The position numbers and the translations under genes were made by a program. From positions 124,001-188,000 of the forward strand of contig NZ_AUAR01000003.1 of assembly GCF_000428825.1 (NCBI RefSeq): a stretch of 64,000 nt of DNA, in the 5' to 3' direction. Below, one piece after another: positions 27,899 through 36,169 of this stretch (positions are counted from its first letter, which is position 1; the number at the start of each line of letters is the position of its first letter). The DNA is from Desulfomicrobium escambiense DSM 10707. GTDB lineage: Bacteria > Desulfobacterota > Desulfovibrionia > Desulfovibrionales > Desulfomicrobiaceae. Below the pieces are notes generated by a model. The model did no database searches. It had not been told where the DNA came from and worked only from the letters and a program-made list of their open reading frames with translations.

Positions 27899-29992
27899 AT
27901 GCCCAGAGAAGAAATGCACCGTCAGATATTCAAGGAAGAAGCCCGGGACCTCCTGGGCGAGTTGGAGTCCTCCCTCCTCGAACTGGAGGAGGACCCGAAA
28001 GACTCGGAAGTCATCAACAGGGTCTTCCGGGCCATGCACACCATCAAGGGTTCGGGCGCCATGTTCGGCTTCGAGGACATCGCCTCCTTCACCCACGAGG
28101 TCGAGACGGTCTTCGACCTGGCCCGCAACGGGCAGATCGCCGTGTCCAAGGAACTCCTGAACCTGACCCTGCTGGCCCGTGACCACATCCTGGCCATGCT
28201 CGAAGGCGAGGACCAGGGCGGCGAGGCCAGGGCCAGGGAGGTCATCGTCGGCCTCAAGGCCCTCACCCCGGCCACGGAGGAGCTTCCGGCCGTCCCGGAA
28301 GCCGAAGAGCCCCCCTGCTGCGACAAGGCCCCGGAGCTGGCCGCCTGGCGCATCCGCTTCGTCCCGGCCCGCAACATCTTCATGACCGGCACCAACCCGG
28401 CCGCGCTGCTCGAAGAACTGTGCGAGATGGGCGAACACCACGTCATCATGCACACCCGCGACATCCCGGAGCTCCCCGCCCTGGACCCCGAGCAGTGCAT
28501 GGTCTTCTGGGACGTCATCCTGACCACGACCCGCAGCGAGGACGAGATCCGCGACGTCTTCATCTTCGTCGAGGAGGACTGCGAGCTGGACATCCAGAAG
28601 GTCGGCAGCTGCCAGACCATCGACGAGGAGTCCTACCAGCTCATCGGCCAGATCCTGGTCGACAAGAACGACATCACCAAGGACGCCCTCGAACGCATCC
28701 TCCTGGAGCGCAAGCCCATCGGCCAGCTCCTGTCCGAGGCGGGCCTGGTCAGCCGCAGCCAGGTCGAGGCGGCCCTGGCCGAGCAGCAGGAGGTCAAGCG
28801 CCTCAAGCAGACGGCAGGCGCCGAAGTCCAGACTTCGAGCATCCGCGTGCCGGCCCAGAAGCTCGACTTCCTGGTGGACCTCGTGGGCGAGCTGGTCACG
28901 GCCCAGGCCCGGCTGACCCAGTTCGCCAGCGAACAGAACGACCCCAGGCTGCAGGCCATCTCCGAGGAGATCGAACGGCTGTCCGACGAACTGCGCGACA
29001 ACACCCTGGGCATCCGCATGCTGCCCATCGGCACGACCTTCAGCCGCTTCAAGCGTCTGGTGCGCGACCTGTCCCAGGAGCTCGGCAAGCGCATCATCCT
29101 TGAGACCCACGGCGAGGAAACGGAACTCGACAAGACCGTCATTGAGCGTCTGAGCGACCCCCTGGTCCACCTGTTGCGCAACAGCATCGACCACGGCATC
29201 GAGAGCCCCGAGACGCGCGTCTCGCGCGGCAAGAACCCCGAAGGCCGCATCGTGCTCTCGGCCGAACACTCGGGCGGCGAGGTGCTCATCCGCATCATCG
29301 ACGACGGCGCGGGCATTGACCCCGACCGCGTCCGGGCCAAGGCCGTGGAAAAGGGCCTCATCGCGCCGGACGCCCTGATCTCCGACAAGGACGCCCTCAT
29401 GCTCATCTTCGCGCCGGGCTTCTCCACGGCCGAGAAGATAACGAACGTCTCGGGCCGGGGCGTGGGCATGGACGTGGTCAAGCGCAACATCGACGCCCTG
29501 CGCGGACGCATCGCCATAGAAAGCACGCCCGGGGTCGGCACCGCCATTACCGTGCGTCTCCCCCTGACCCTGGCCATCATCGACGGCCTGCAGGTCCAGG
29601 TCGAGGACAGCTCCTTCGTCCTGCCCCTGTCCGCCGTGGAGGAATGCGTGGAACTGGTCCGAAAGGACAAGGGCCGCGCCGATCTCATCAACCTGCGCGG
29701 CCAGATGGTGCCCTATGTCAGCCTGCGCAATGGCTTCGACATTCCGGGCCGGATTCCGGACATCGAGCAGGTCGTCGTCTGCAACACCCTGGGGCAGCGT
29801 ATCGGCATTGTCGTGGACAGGGTCGTCGGGGAGCACCAGACCGTCATCAAGAGCCTGGGCAAGGTGTACCAGGACATTCCCGGCATTTCCGGGGCGACCA
29901 TCAAGGGCGACGGGAGCATGGCCCTCATCCTCGACGTGGAGGCCCTGGCCGGGGTCCAGCCGCAAACACCGGCATCACGCATCCCGGCGTAG
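27899..29992 (+). CDS. cheA: Chemotaxis kinase CheA with inserted MshEN-like repeat
   Basis: A 697-residue CheA. The HPt domain has His47 (AMHTIKGSG). A P2-like region at about 150-235 (WRIRFVP to FVEEDCELDI) resembles other delta-proteobacterial CheAs. Residues about 249-299 hold two tandem LIGQILVxxxxIxxxxL / PIGQLLxxxGLVxxxxVxxALxxQ segments, like the MshEN motif of GspE/PilB ATPases. The dimerisation domain, HATPase domain (N box LLRNSIDHGIE) and C-terminal CheW-like domain follow. It is the last gene of the cluster. Its 3' end overlaps that of the convergent kinase gene by 18 bases. Confidence 0.92.
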   Translation: MPREEMHRQIFKEEARDLLGELESSLLELEEDPKDSEVINRVFRAMHTIKGSGAMFGFEDIASFTHEVETVFDLARNGQIAVSKELLNLTLLARDHILAMLEGEDQGGEARAREVIVGLKALTPATEELPAVPEAEEPPCCDKAPELAAWRIRFVPARNIFMTGTNPAALLEELCEMGEHHVIMHTRDIPELPALDPEQCMVFWDVILTTTRSEDEIRDVFIFVEEDCELDIQKVGSCQTIDEESYQLIGQILVDKNDITKDALERILLERKPIGQLLSEAGLVSRSQVEAALAEQQEVKRLKQTAGAEVQTSSIRVPAQKLDFLVDLVGELVTAQARLTQFASEQNDPRLQAISEEIERLSDELRDNTLGIRMLPIGTTFSRFKRLVRDLSQELGKRIILETHGEETELDKTVIERLSDPLVHLLRNSIDHGIESPETRVSRGKNPEGRIVLSAEHSGGEVLIRIIDDGAGIDPDRVRAKAVEKGLIAPDALISDKDALMLIFAPGFSTAEKITNVSGRGVGMDVVKRNIDALRGRIAIESTPGVGTAITVRLPLTLAIIDGLQVQVEDSSFVLPLSAVEECVELVRKDKGRADLINLRGQMVPYVSLRNGFDIPGRIPDIEQVVVCNTLGQRIGIVVDRVVGEHQTVIKSLGKVYQDIPGISGATIKGDGSMALILDVEALAGVQPQTPASRIPA

Positions 29993-32503
29993 CGGCAGCG
30001 AGATGACGAACTTGGCCCCCCGGCCTTCGCGCGACGTCGCGGTGAGATGTCCGTGGTGGTTGTTGGTGATGATGAAGTAGGACACCGAAAGGCCGAGCCC
30101 CGTTCCCTCCCCGACCTTCTTGGTCGTGTAGAAGGGCTCGAAGATGCGTGAGAGATCGTCTTTGGGGATGCCTGGCCCGTTGTCCTCCACCTCGATCACC
30201 GCCCAACCCTGCATCTTTTTCGTGCGCAGCGTCAGGGTCGGGTTCTGCGTTCCGGCCCGGGCCATGGCCTGGGCCGCATTGCGCACGAGGTTCAGCAGAA
30301 CCTGTTCGATCTCCGTGCTCACGCAGGACACGAGCGGCAAATCGGCGTCATACTCCTTGACGATGTTCAGCCGTCTGAAGTCATAATGCTTCTTCAGATC
30401 GAAATCCTTGCCCGCCAGCTCCAGTGACTTGGACACGATGGCGCTGATGTCGTTGGATGAGAATGTCCGTTCGCTGCGCCGGCTGAAGGAAAGCATGTCC
30501 GCCACGATGGCCGCTGCACGTTCGCCCGCTTCACGGATTCCCTGAAGGTAGCGGAAAATGTTCCGCTCTTCGAGGAAGCCGGCTAGGCTGTGCAAATCCA
30601 GCCCGTGCAGCCTGGCCGCCTCGATATTGGAAACCGAGGACGGATCGAGCCTGCGCCCGATGTTTTGCGCGGCCTGCACGATGATCCCCAGAGGATTGTT
30701 GATCTCATGCGCCATTCCGGCCGCCAACCCTCCCAGAGACTGCATCTTCTCCGTCTGGATCATGAGCTGCTGCATGCGCTTCATCTCCCGCAGATCCCGG
30801 ATCACGGCAAAGACGCTCGGCTTGCCGTTTATGTCGATGACCTGGCATGACAGCAGGCAGACGATTTCCTCGCCGGTCTTGCGGAACGCGGCGAATTCAT
30901 AGTCCCGGATCGTTTCGTTGGCATTCAGCAGTTCGTACAGGCGCTCCCGCACTTCAGGCGTCTGGTAAATCCCGAGTTCGAGGGTCGTCCTGCCCAGGAC
31001 CTCTTCCCGAGCATGCCCGAAAAGGTCGACAAAGGCCTCGTTGACGTCCTGAATGCGCTGCGTGTCCAGTTCAAAGAGCACGATGGCGTCCGGGGAAAGG
31101 CGGAATATGCTCGCGAACTTCTCCTCGGACTGCCGCAGCCTGTCCTCGGCAGCCTTGCGCGTGGTGACGTCCTCGATGGTGCCGTCGAGATAGGCGGGGC
31201 GGCCTGTATCGTCGAACTGCAACGAGGCGTTGATGACGGCATAAAACGGCGAGCCATCCTTGCGCTTGAATTCGATGTCCCTGCGGATGCCCGCCGGCGA
31301 GACGAGCAACGACTCAAGCATTTCCCGGCGCGTTTCGGGATGCGGGTAGATGTCCGTCTCCAGATTCTCCACTGCCGCAAGAAGTTCCTCCCTGTCCTGG
31401 TAACCCAGCATGCGGGCGAGGGTCGGGTTGGCCTCCAGAAATCGCCCCGTGTAGCTGGTACGGAAAATCCCGATGGGCGCGTTGTTGAAGATGGCCCGAT
31501 ACTTCTCCTCGCTCTGCATCAAGGCCCTTTCCGTGCGTTTGGCATCGGAGACATCCTGGATGATCCCAAGCACTCGCTGCGGCGTGTCCCGAGTCTTTTC
31601 GAAGAACTGCCCATACTCGAACACATCGGCATACGAACCATCATTGCGCCGCAGACGGTACTCGATGACATACCTCTTTCGCTGCGACAGCGCCTCCGCG
31701 AAAAGAACCGTCGCCCTCTCCGCGTCCTCCGGATGGAGCAACGCCGTCCAGACGTCGAGGCCGCCCGTCATCTCCTCCGGGTCGTACCCCAGCACATCCA
31801 GCATGCTCCCGCTCCAGGTCAGGATGTCATGGTCCACATCATATTCGTAGAACGTCAGCTTGGCGGCAGCCGTGGTCAGATCGAATTTTTCCCGCCAGCG
31901 TTTGACGCTCTGTTCCGCCTCCTTGAGCGACGTGACGTCCACTGCTGTGGACAGGTTGTATGGTTGCCCCGCCACGGAAACCCGCGCGGCAGAAAACAGC
32001 AGATGCCGCGCAGTTCCGTCTGGCCTGACCATCCGCGTCTCTACGTTGCTGAGACGCCCTTCCCGCTCGAGCATGGCTCTGAAGCGTTGTATTTCATCAC
32101 TTCCCGCGGCGAGGTCCGTCGCCGAAAAACCGAGCACCGCTTCCCGCGAGATGCCCCACCGGGTCAAAAATGCAGCGTTGACATCAACATACGTACCGTC
32201 GAGCCGGTTGAATGCAATGGAATACGGCGAGTTGTCGAAAATGGCTTGAAATTTCTCCTCGCTTTCGCGTCGCGCCAGCGTCTGTTCCACGCCCTCCTCA
32301 TGCGCTGATTGCAGCTCGCGTCGGCATGTTTCCAACGAATCCTGAAGTGATCGAAATCGGGCACGGACACGAAAAGCCAGACAGAACAGAAGCACTCCTG
32401 CGCACAAGGCGGACAGGCTTGCAAGGAAAACAGCAGGACTCGTGTCGGAAAGCACCGCGGAAGAAAAAAACGCGTTCATCACGTCCAAGAGAGCATCCTC
32501 CAC
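29975..32503 (-). CDS. Multi-PAS sensor histidine kinase
   Basis: An 842-residue kinase with one N-terminal membrane helix (about residues 22-45), four PAS domains in a row (about 80-200, 205-330, 330-455, 455-575) and a kinase core with AGMAHEINNPLGIIVQAAQN. About 60 extra residues lie between the two dimerisation helices. The annotated GTG start has no spacing for a ribosome binding site. A TTG at 32488 lies 7 bases after GGAGGA and may be the real start. The kinase core and last two PAS domains closely resemble the 36170-39349 protein, so the two are paralogues. No regulator is adjacent on its strand. Confidence 0.85.
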   Translation of the reverse strand: MEDALLDVMNAFFSSAVLSDTSPAVFLASLSALCAGVLLFCLAFRVRARFRSLQDSLETCRRELQSAHEEGVEQTLARRESEEKFQAIFDNSPYSIAFNRLDGTYVDVNAAFLTRWGISREAVLGFSATDLAAGSDEIQRFRAMLEREGRLSNVETRMVRPDGTARHLLFSAARVSVAGQPYNLSTAVDVTSLKEAEQSVKRWREKFDLTTAAAKLTFYEYDVDHDILTWSGSMLDVLGYDPEEMTGGLDVWTALLHPEDAERATVLFAEALSQRKRYVIEYRLRRNDGSYADVFEYGQFFEKTRDTPQRVLGIIQDVSDAKRTERALMQSEEKYRAIFNNAPIGIFRTSYTGRFLEANPTLARMLGYQDREELLAAVENLETDIYPHPETRREMLESLLVSPAGIRRDIEFKRKDGSPFYAVINASLQFDDTGRPAYLDGTIEDVTTRKAAEDRLRQSEEKFASIFRLSPDAIVLFELDTQRIQDVNEAFVDLFGHAREEVLGRTTLELGIYQTPEVRERLYELLNANETIRDYEFAAFRKTGEEIVCLLSCQVIDINGKPSVFAVIRDLREMKRMQQLMIQTEKMQSLGGLAAGMAHEINNPLGIIVQAAQNIGRRLDPSSVSNIEAARLHGLDLHSLAGFLEERNIFRYLQGIREAGERAAAIVADMLSFSRRSERTFSSNDISAIVSKSLELAGKDFDLKKHYDFRRLNIVKEYDADLPLVSCVSTEIEQVLLNLVRNAAQAMARAGTQNPTLTLRTKKMQGWAVIEVEDNGPGIPKDDLSRIFEPFYTTKKVGEGTGLGLSVSYFIITNNHHGHLTATSREGRGAKFVISLPLRRDA

Positions 32504-32822
32504 TCTCGAAGCATCATTGGCCCAGCAGACAACAAAAGCTGCAATCGCACACCATCCTGCATTTTGGCAGAGCCGGCAAAGAAATTAACAGTTTTGAGAT
32601 GCCTGCCCATACACAAAGAAGCTCACGATGAAAACGATGAAATGTTGTCCGGAGGCGTGCGGCGGCAGGATGAGCCGGGAATCGGCCAACCCCGGAAACG
32701 CGCCGCTCGTTCGCCCTTGCAGGAGAACCCGATAGCGAGTCACCGGAAAAATCCGGCCCGTCCAGAAGGCGCCGGAGATCCGAGGCTTGCCAAGCCCACC
32801 CCTTCGTGGTCATAGCGACCGC
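32504..32822. other. Divergent intergenic region, 319 bases
   Basis: This gap lies between two divergently transcribed kinase genes and should hold both promoters. The AT-rich part is at 32515-32645. I see no convincing -35/-10 pair. A TGG/TTGC pair on the minus strand (about 32532-32555) resembles a sigma-54 site but has a 9-base spacer instead of 10. No small gene is supportable here. Confidence 0.4.
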
Positions 32823-33971
32823 ATGCCCGCCAGCCACCGTTTTATCCGCTTCCGGTCCCGCCGGCACAGGCTCCTGCGCATGTACCGGACCGTGGCCGAT
32901 TTCACCTACGATCTCGAAGTCTGGGTCGGCCCCGCCGGGAACCTGCTCTACATCTCGCCGTCCTGCAGTCGCGTGACGGGCTTCGAGGCCGACGACGCCC
33001 TGCGCGATCCGGGGTTCTTCGCACGCATCATCGCGGCCGACGACTTCCCGCGCTGGCGGCAGGCCATGGACGTGCGGGGGGACATCCCCTCCATGGATTT
33101 CCGCATCCGGCGCCGGGACGGCACGGAGATCTGGCTGGCGCAGGAAACGACGCGGGTCTTCGACCCCGGGGGCCGGTTCGAGGGCTGGCGCCTGTCCCTG
33201 CGCGACGTCACGGACCGGGTCAGGACCCGCATGTTCCTGGACCAGGCCAGGCTGCACCTTGAAGAGCGGGTGCGGGAGCGCACCGAGGAGCTCGAGGTGT
33301 CCCGCGAACGGTACCGGGCTCTGTCGGGCTACCTGCAGGACAGCATCGAGAAGGAGCGCGGCCGCATTTCCCGCGAGATCCACGACGTGCTCGGACAGGA
33401 CCTGACCGCCCTGAACATGGGGCTGCACCGTCTGGAACGCTCATTCCCGCAAGGGGACGCCCGCCAGGGGCAGGTCGCCGAACTGCGCGGCCTGGTGGCC
33501 GGCACCCTGGAGACCGTGCGCCGCATCTCGCGCGAGCTGCGGCCGCCCATGCTCGATGAGCTGGGCTTCGCCGAGGCCGTGGCCTGGCTGACGAGAACCT
33601 TCGCCCAGAGTTCGGGCCTGCGCATCGACCTCAAGGCCGGCCCCATCCCCGACCTGTCCACGGAACAGTCCACGGCCCTGTACCGGGTCCTGCAGGAGGC
33701 CCTGACCAATGCGGCCAGGCATTCCGGCGCCTCCTGCATCGACGTGCGCGTGCAGGCATCCGACGCGGTCCTGACCCTCGACGTGTCCGACAACGGGGTC
33801 GGGATGACCGCAGGCCGGACCGAATCATCCGACTCACTGGGCATCATGGGCATGCGGGAACGGATTCGCATGGTCGGCGGAACCCTTGAAATCACAGCCC
33901 CGGCGGCGGGCGGAACAACCATTTCAGCCAGGGTTCCCCTGGCACGGGAGGCCGGGCCATGCGCATCCTGA
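32823..33971 (+). CDS. PAS-containing NarX/DegS-type histidine kinase
   Basis: A 382-residue soluble kinase: PAS domain (about residues 25-140), coiled coil, HisKA_3 dimerisation motif ERGRISREIHDVLGQDLTAL with the phospho-accepting His, and an HATPase_c domain with DNGVGM and GIMGMRER. This core pairs with NarL-type regulators, and one follows with a 13-base overlap. The start is uncertain: a TTG at 32787 has GGAG nine bases upstream, while the ATG used here has no clear site. The signal sensed is unknown and there is no membrane segment. Confidence 0.85.
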   Translation: MPASHRFIRFRSRRHRLLRMYRTVADFTYDLEVWVGPAGNLLYISPSCSRVTGFEADDALRDPGFFARIIAADDFPRWRQAMDVRGDIPSMDFRIRRRDGTEIWLAQETTRVFDPGGRFEGWRLSLRDVTDRVRTRMFLDQARLHLEERVRERTEELEVSRERYRALSGYLQDSIEKERGRISREIHDVLGQDLTALNMGLHRLERSFPQGDARQGQVAELRGLVAGTLETVRRISRELRPPMLDELGFAEAVAWLTRTFAQSSGLRIDLKAGPIPDLSTEQSTALYRVLQEALTNAARHSGASCIDVRVQASDAVLTLDVSDNGVGMTAGRTESSDSLGIMGMRERIRMVGGTLEITAPAAGGTTISARVPLAREAGPCAS

Positions 33972-34570
33972 TCGTCGACGACCATGCCGTAGTCCGCCGC
34001 GGCACCATGAACATCATCGCCGACCGCTTCCCCGCGTGCGCCTTCTCCGAGGCCGGGACCCTGCACGAGGCCCGGCTCGTGCTGGAAAGCGCGGCCTTCG
34101 ACCTCGTCATCCTCGACATTTCCCTGCCCGACGGCAGCGGCCTCGATTTTCTCGAACTCGTGCACCACGCGCGGCCGGGACTGCCCGTCATCGTCCTGTC
34201 CATGCACCATGAAACCGAGTACGCCCAGCGCTGCATGAGCCTCGGCGCCCGCGGCTACCTGAGCAAGAACTCGGCCCCCGAGGAATTGGAGGAGGCCATG
34301 ACCTCGGTCCTGGACGGCGGAATGTTCGTCAGCCCGTCCCTGCTCGGCACGGGGGAACGGATGGACGCCCTGGACGGCCTTTCACGCCAGGAGCGCGAGG
34401 TCGCCCGCCGCCTGGGCCGGGGCGAGACCATGACCCAGATCGCAGCGGCCCTGGGCGTCAGCGTCAAGACCGCCAGCACCTACCGCACCCGCGCCATGCG
34501 CAAGCTGGGCATCGCCACCACATCCGCCCTGATCCGCTACCTCCTGGAACGCAGAATCCCCGGCCTGTAG
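33959..34570 (+). CDS. NarL/FixJ-type response regulator
   Basis: A 203-residue response regulator: receiver with acidic pair VDD, phospho-acceptor Asp53 (ILDISLPDGSG) and conserved Lys, then a LuxR-type helix-turn-helix (LSRQEREVARRLGRGETMTQIAAALGVS region). It is partner to the overlapping kinase. A perfect 7-4-7 inverted repeat lies 5 bases after the stop codon, before the next small genes, and could be its operator (inference). Confidence 0.92.
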   Translation: MRILIVDDHAVVRRGTMNIIADRFPACAFSEAGTLHEARLVLESAAFDLVILDISLPDGSGLDFLELVHHARPGLPVIVLSMHHETEYAQRCMSLGARGYLSKNSAPEELEEAMTSVLDGGMFVSPSLLGTGERMDALDGLSRQEREVARRLGRGETMTQIAAALGVSVKTASTYRTRAMRKLGIATTSALIRYLLERRIPGL

Positions 34571-34575
34571 AGCCC

Positions 34576-34593
34576 TGTCGGAATCGTCCGACA
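34576..34593. promoter_or_regulatory. 7-4-7 palindrome, possible operator
   Basis: TGTCGGA-ATCG-TCCGACA, a perfect 7-bp inverted repeat with 4-base spacer. It is not followed by T residues, so a terminator role is doubtful. A weak promoter-like pair (TTGCGT 34597, 16 bases, TATCCT 34619) starts 3 bases downstream, so a bound regulator would sit at or next to the -35 region. Confidence 0.4.
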
Positions 34594-34646
34594 AGGTTGC
34601 GTCCCGCCGTCCCACGGCTATCCTCCACGCAAACAGGAAGGATGTC

Positions 34647-34793
34647 ATGGAACAGATAGGCACGTTGCTGCTGCTGGCCGGGGCCCTGGGCCTCGTCCTG
34701 TCGATGCGTTTGCTTGGGCGCCGCAGGCCGGCCAGGCTGCTGAACCGGAATTTCGATTTCGGCGAGGCCAAACGATTCGAGAATTCGCGGTGA
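34647..34793 (+). CDS. Small single-helix membrane protein
   Basis: A 48-residue protein with one hydrophobic helix (about residues 4-21) and a basic, Arg-rich cytoplasmic tail. A strong ribosome binding site (AGGAAGGA) lies upstream. Its stop codon overlaps the GTG start of the IscU-like gene. The role is unknown; translational coupling with the Fe-S scaffold-like gene suggests a joint function. Confidence 0.6.
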   Translation: MEQIGTLLLLAGALGLVLSMRLLGRRRPARLLNRNFDFGEAKRFENSR

Positions 34794-35155
34794 GCATGAC
34801 TGAAGAGGAATTCGAGGTACTGGCCTTCGACCCGCCGCACCTGGGCATGCCGGGCAGGCCGTCGTCCTGCGGACGCAACGAGGACGATGGGCGGTTCGTG
34901 GAGATATTCCTGACCGTGGAAGCCGGACGGGTCATCGACGTGGGCTTTCTGACGAACATCCCGGGCGACGGACTGGTCTGCGCGTCCCTGTGCTGCGACG
35001 CGGCCCTGGGCCGCACGCCCCAGGACGCCGCCACCCTGGACACGGAGGCCTGCCTGGCCAGACTGCCCGAAAGCTGCCGGCTCAGGATGTCCGAGGCCGG
35101 CCTGCCGGACTTTTGCCTGCAGGCCATGCACCGGGCAATCCGGCCGGGCGACTGA
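34790..35155 (+). CDS. IscU/NifU-N-like scaffold protein
   Basis: A 121-residue protein resembling the NifU N-terminal/IscU fold used to assemble Fe-S clusters. Cys27 lies in a CGRNEDDGR segment like the CGD region of IscU. Cys64, with Cys68 and Cys69 nearby, lies in the GLVCASLCC segment, and Cys109 is near the C-terminus. The three-cysteine layout fits, but spacing and flanking residues diverge, so the target pathway is unclear. The start may be the GTG overlapping the previous stop (used here) or the ATG six bases later. No cysteine desulfurase gene is nearby. Confidence 0.7.
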   Translation: MSMTEEEFEVLAFDPPHLGMPGRPSSCGRNEDDGRFVEIFLTVEAGRVIDVGFLTNIPGDGLVCASLCCDAALGRTPQDAATLDTEACLARLPESCRLRMSEAGLPDFCLQAMHRAIRPGD

Positions 35156-35786
35156 AACGCATGCGATATTTTCCCTGGAACCGGATTCCCTGCCACGTCT
35201 CCAAAGTCTGAAAACTCGACGGCCTCACCTGCAAAGCCGCAGGAAAAACCCACGGATTCCGGCGTCAGACCTCAGCACGTTACGCGCCATGGCCATGTAC
35301 TCTCAGCTCAAACCTGACCGAAATCCCAGGCGTAAAGAAAATTTGATCATTCCAAAAAGTTGATTCCCCGCCTCTGCCTCCGCCGCATCAACTCTCAGCC
35401 GCCTTCCCCTGCCGCTCACATCAAGATTGATTGATGCGCCGCCCCTGCCTCCCGCACGCCATATGACGTCAACCTGCTGAATTTTCAATTCTTGCAGCAT
35501 TTCGTGTTCTGGCACTGCTCTTGATCAGGGAAACCGCCTCGGCTGGGAGCAGCCTCGAAGGACTCGCCATGTTCCTCGACATCAGCACGATCTTCCCGCC
35601 CGAAGGGCTTCAGGTAATGCCCCCGCATGGACCTGAGACACGCACCGGGCTGAAACGAGGGGAACCCGGCTGCATACCGGGCTGACCGTTCATCCGTCAT
35701 TGAGCCCTTCGGCGATATGGCGGGGCGTTCCCCCCTGCCCGACAGACTCGTCGAAAGGACATAACGACCCGAATCAAGGAACACGC
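35156..35786. other. Long intergenic region, 631 bases
   Basis: AT-richer than its surroundings at about 35300-35520. It holds a 12-base motif (35272-35283) that recurs exactly at 45597-45608, a sigma-54-like element (35510-35524), short hairpins (35665-35681 and near 35541) and a possible 38-codon reading frame from 35570 with an AAGGA six bases upstream. No larger gene is supportable. It may be a long regulated leader of the CheY-like gene or encode a small RNA. Confidence 0.45.
35510..35524 (+). promoter_or_regulatory. Sigma-54-like promoter in long intergenic region
   Basis: TGGCAC, 5 bases, TTGA: a perfect -24 box and correct spacing, with GA instead of GC at -12. It lies 263 bases upstream of the CheY-like gene and about 45 bases before a possible 38-codon frame. 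Confidence 0.42.
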
Positions 35787-36149
35787 ATGAGCAAGACAAT
35801 AATGACCGTGGATGACTCGGCCAGCGTCCGGCAGATGGTCAGCCTGACCCTCAAGGACGCCGGCTACTCGGTCATCGAGGCCTGCGACGGCAAGGACGCC
35901 CTGGCCAAACTGACCGACCCCGTGGACATGATCGTCACGGACCTCAACATGCCCAACATGGACGGCATCGAATTCATCCGCAACGTGCGGGCCAAGGCCC
36001 AGTACAAGTTCGTGCCCATCGTCATGCTGACCACGGAATCCCAGGCCGACAAGAAGGAGCAGGGCAAGGCCGCCGGCGCCACGGGCTGGATCGTCAAACC
36101 CTTCAAGCCGGACCAGCTCCTGGCCGTGGCCAGGAAACTGCTGCGCTGA
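35787..36149 (+). CDS. CheY-like single-domain response regulator
   Basis: A 120-residue receiver with no output domain: acidic pair Asp9-Asp10, phospho-acceptor Asp52 (VTDLNMPNMDG), TTES switch threonine region and KPF lysine. It could be the CheY of the chemotaxis cluster 6 kb upstream, which lacks one, or serve the large multi-PAS kinase that starts 20 bases downstream. An AAGGA ribosome binding site supports the start. Confidence 0.9.
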   Translation: MSKTIMTVDDSASVRQMVSLTLKDAGYSVIEACDGKDALAKLTDPVDMIVTDLNMPNMDGIEFIRNVRAKAQYKFVPIVMLTTESQADKKEQGKAAGATGWIVKPFKPDQLLAVARKLLR

Positions 36150-36169
36150 CTGCCGATCAAGGAGCGCCT

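Noticed and set aside
32532-32555. Possible sigma-54 promoter on the minus strand before the multi-PAS kinase
   Set aside because: The TGG and TTGC doublets are 9 bases apart instead of 10, and spacing is strict for sigma-54.
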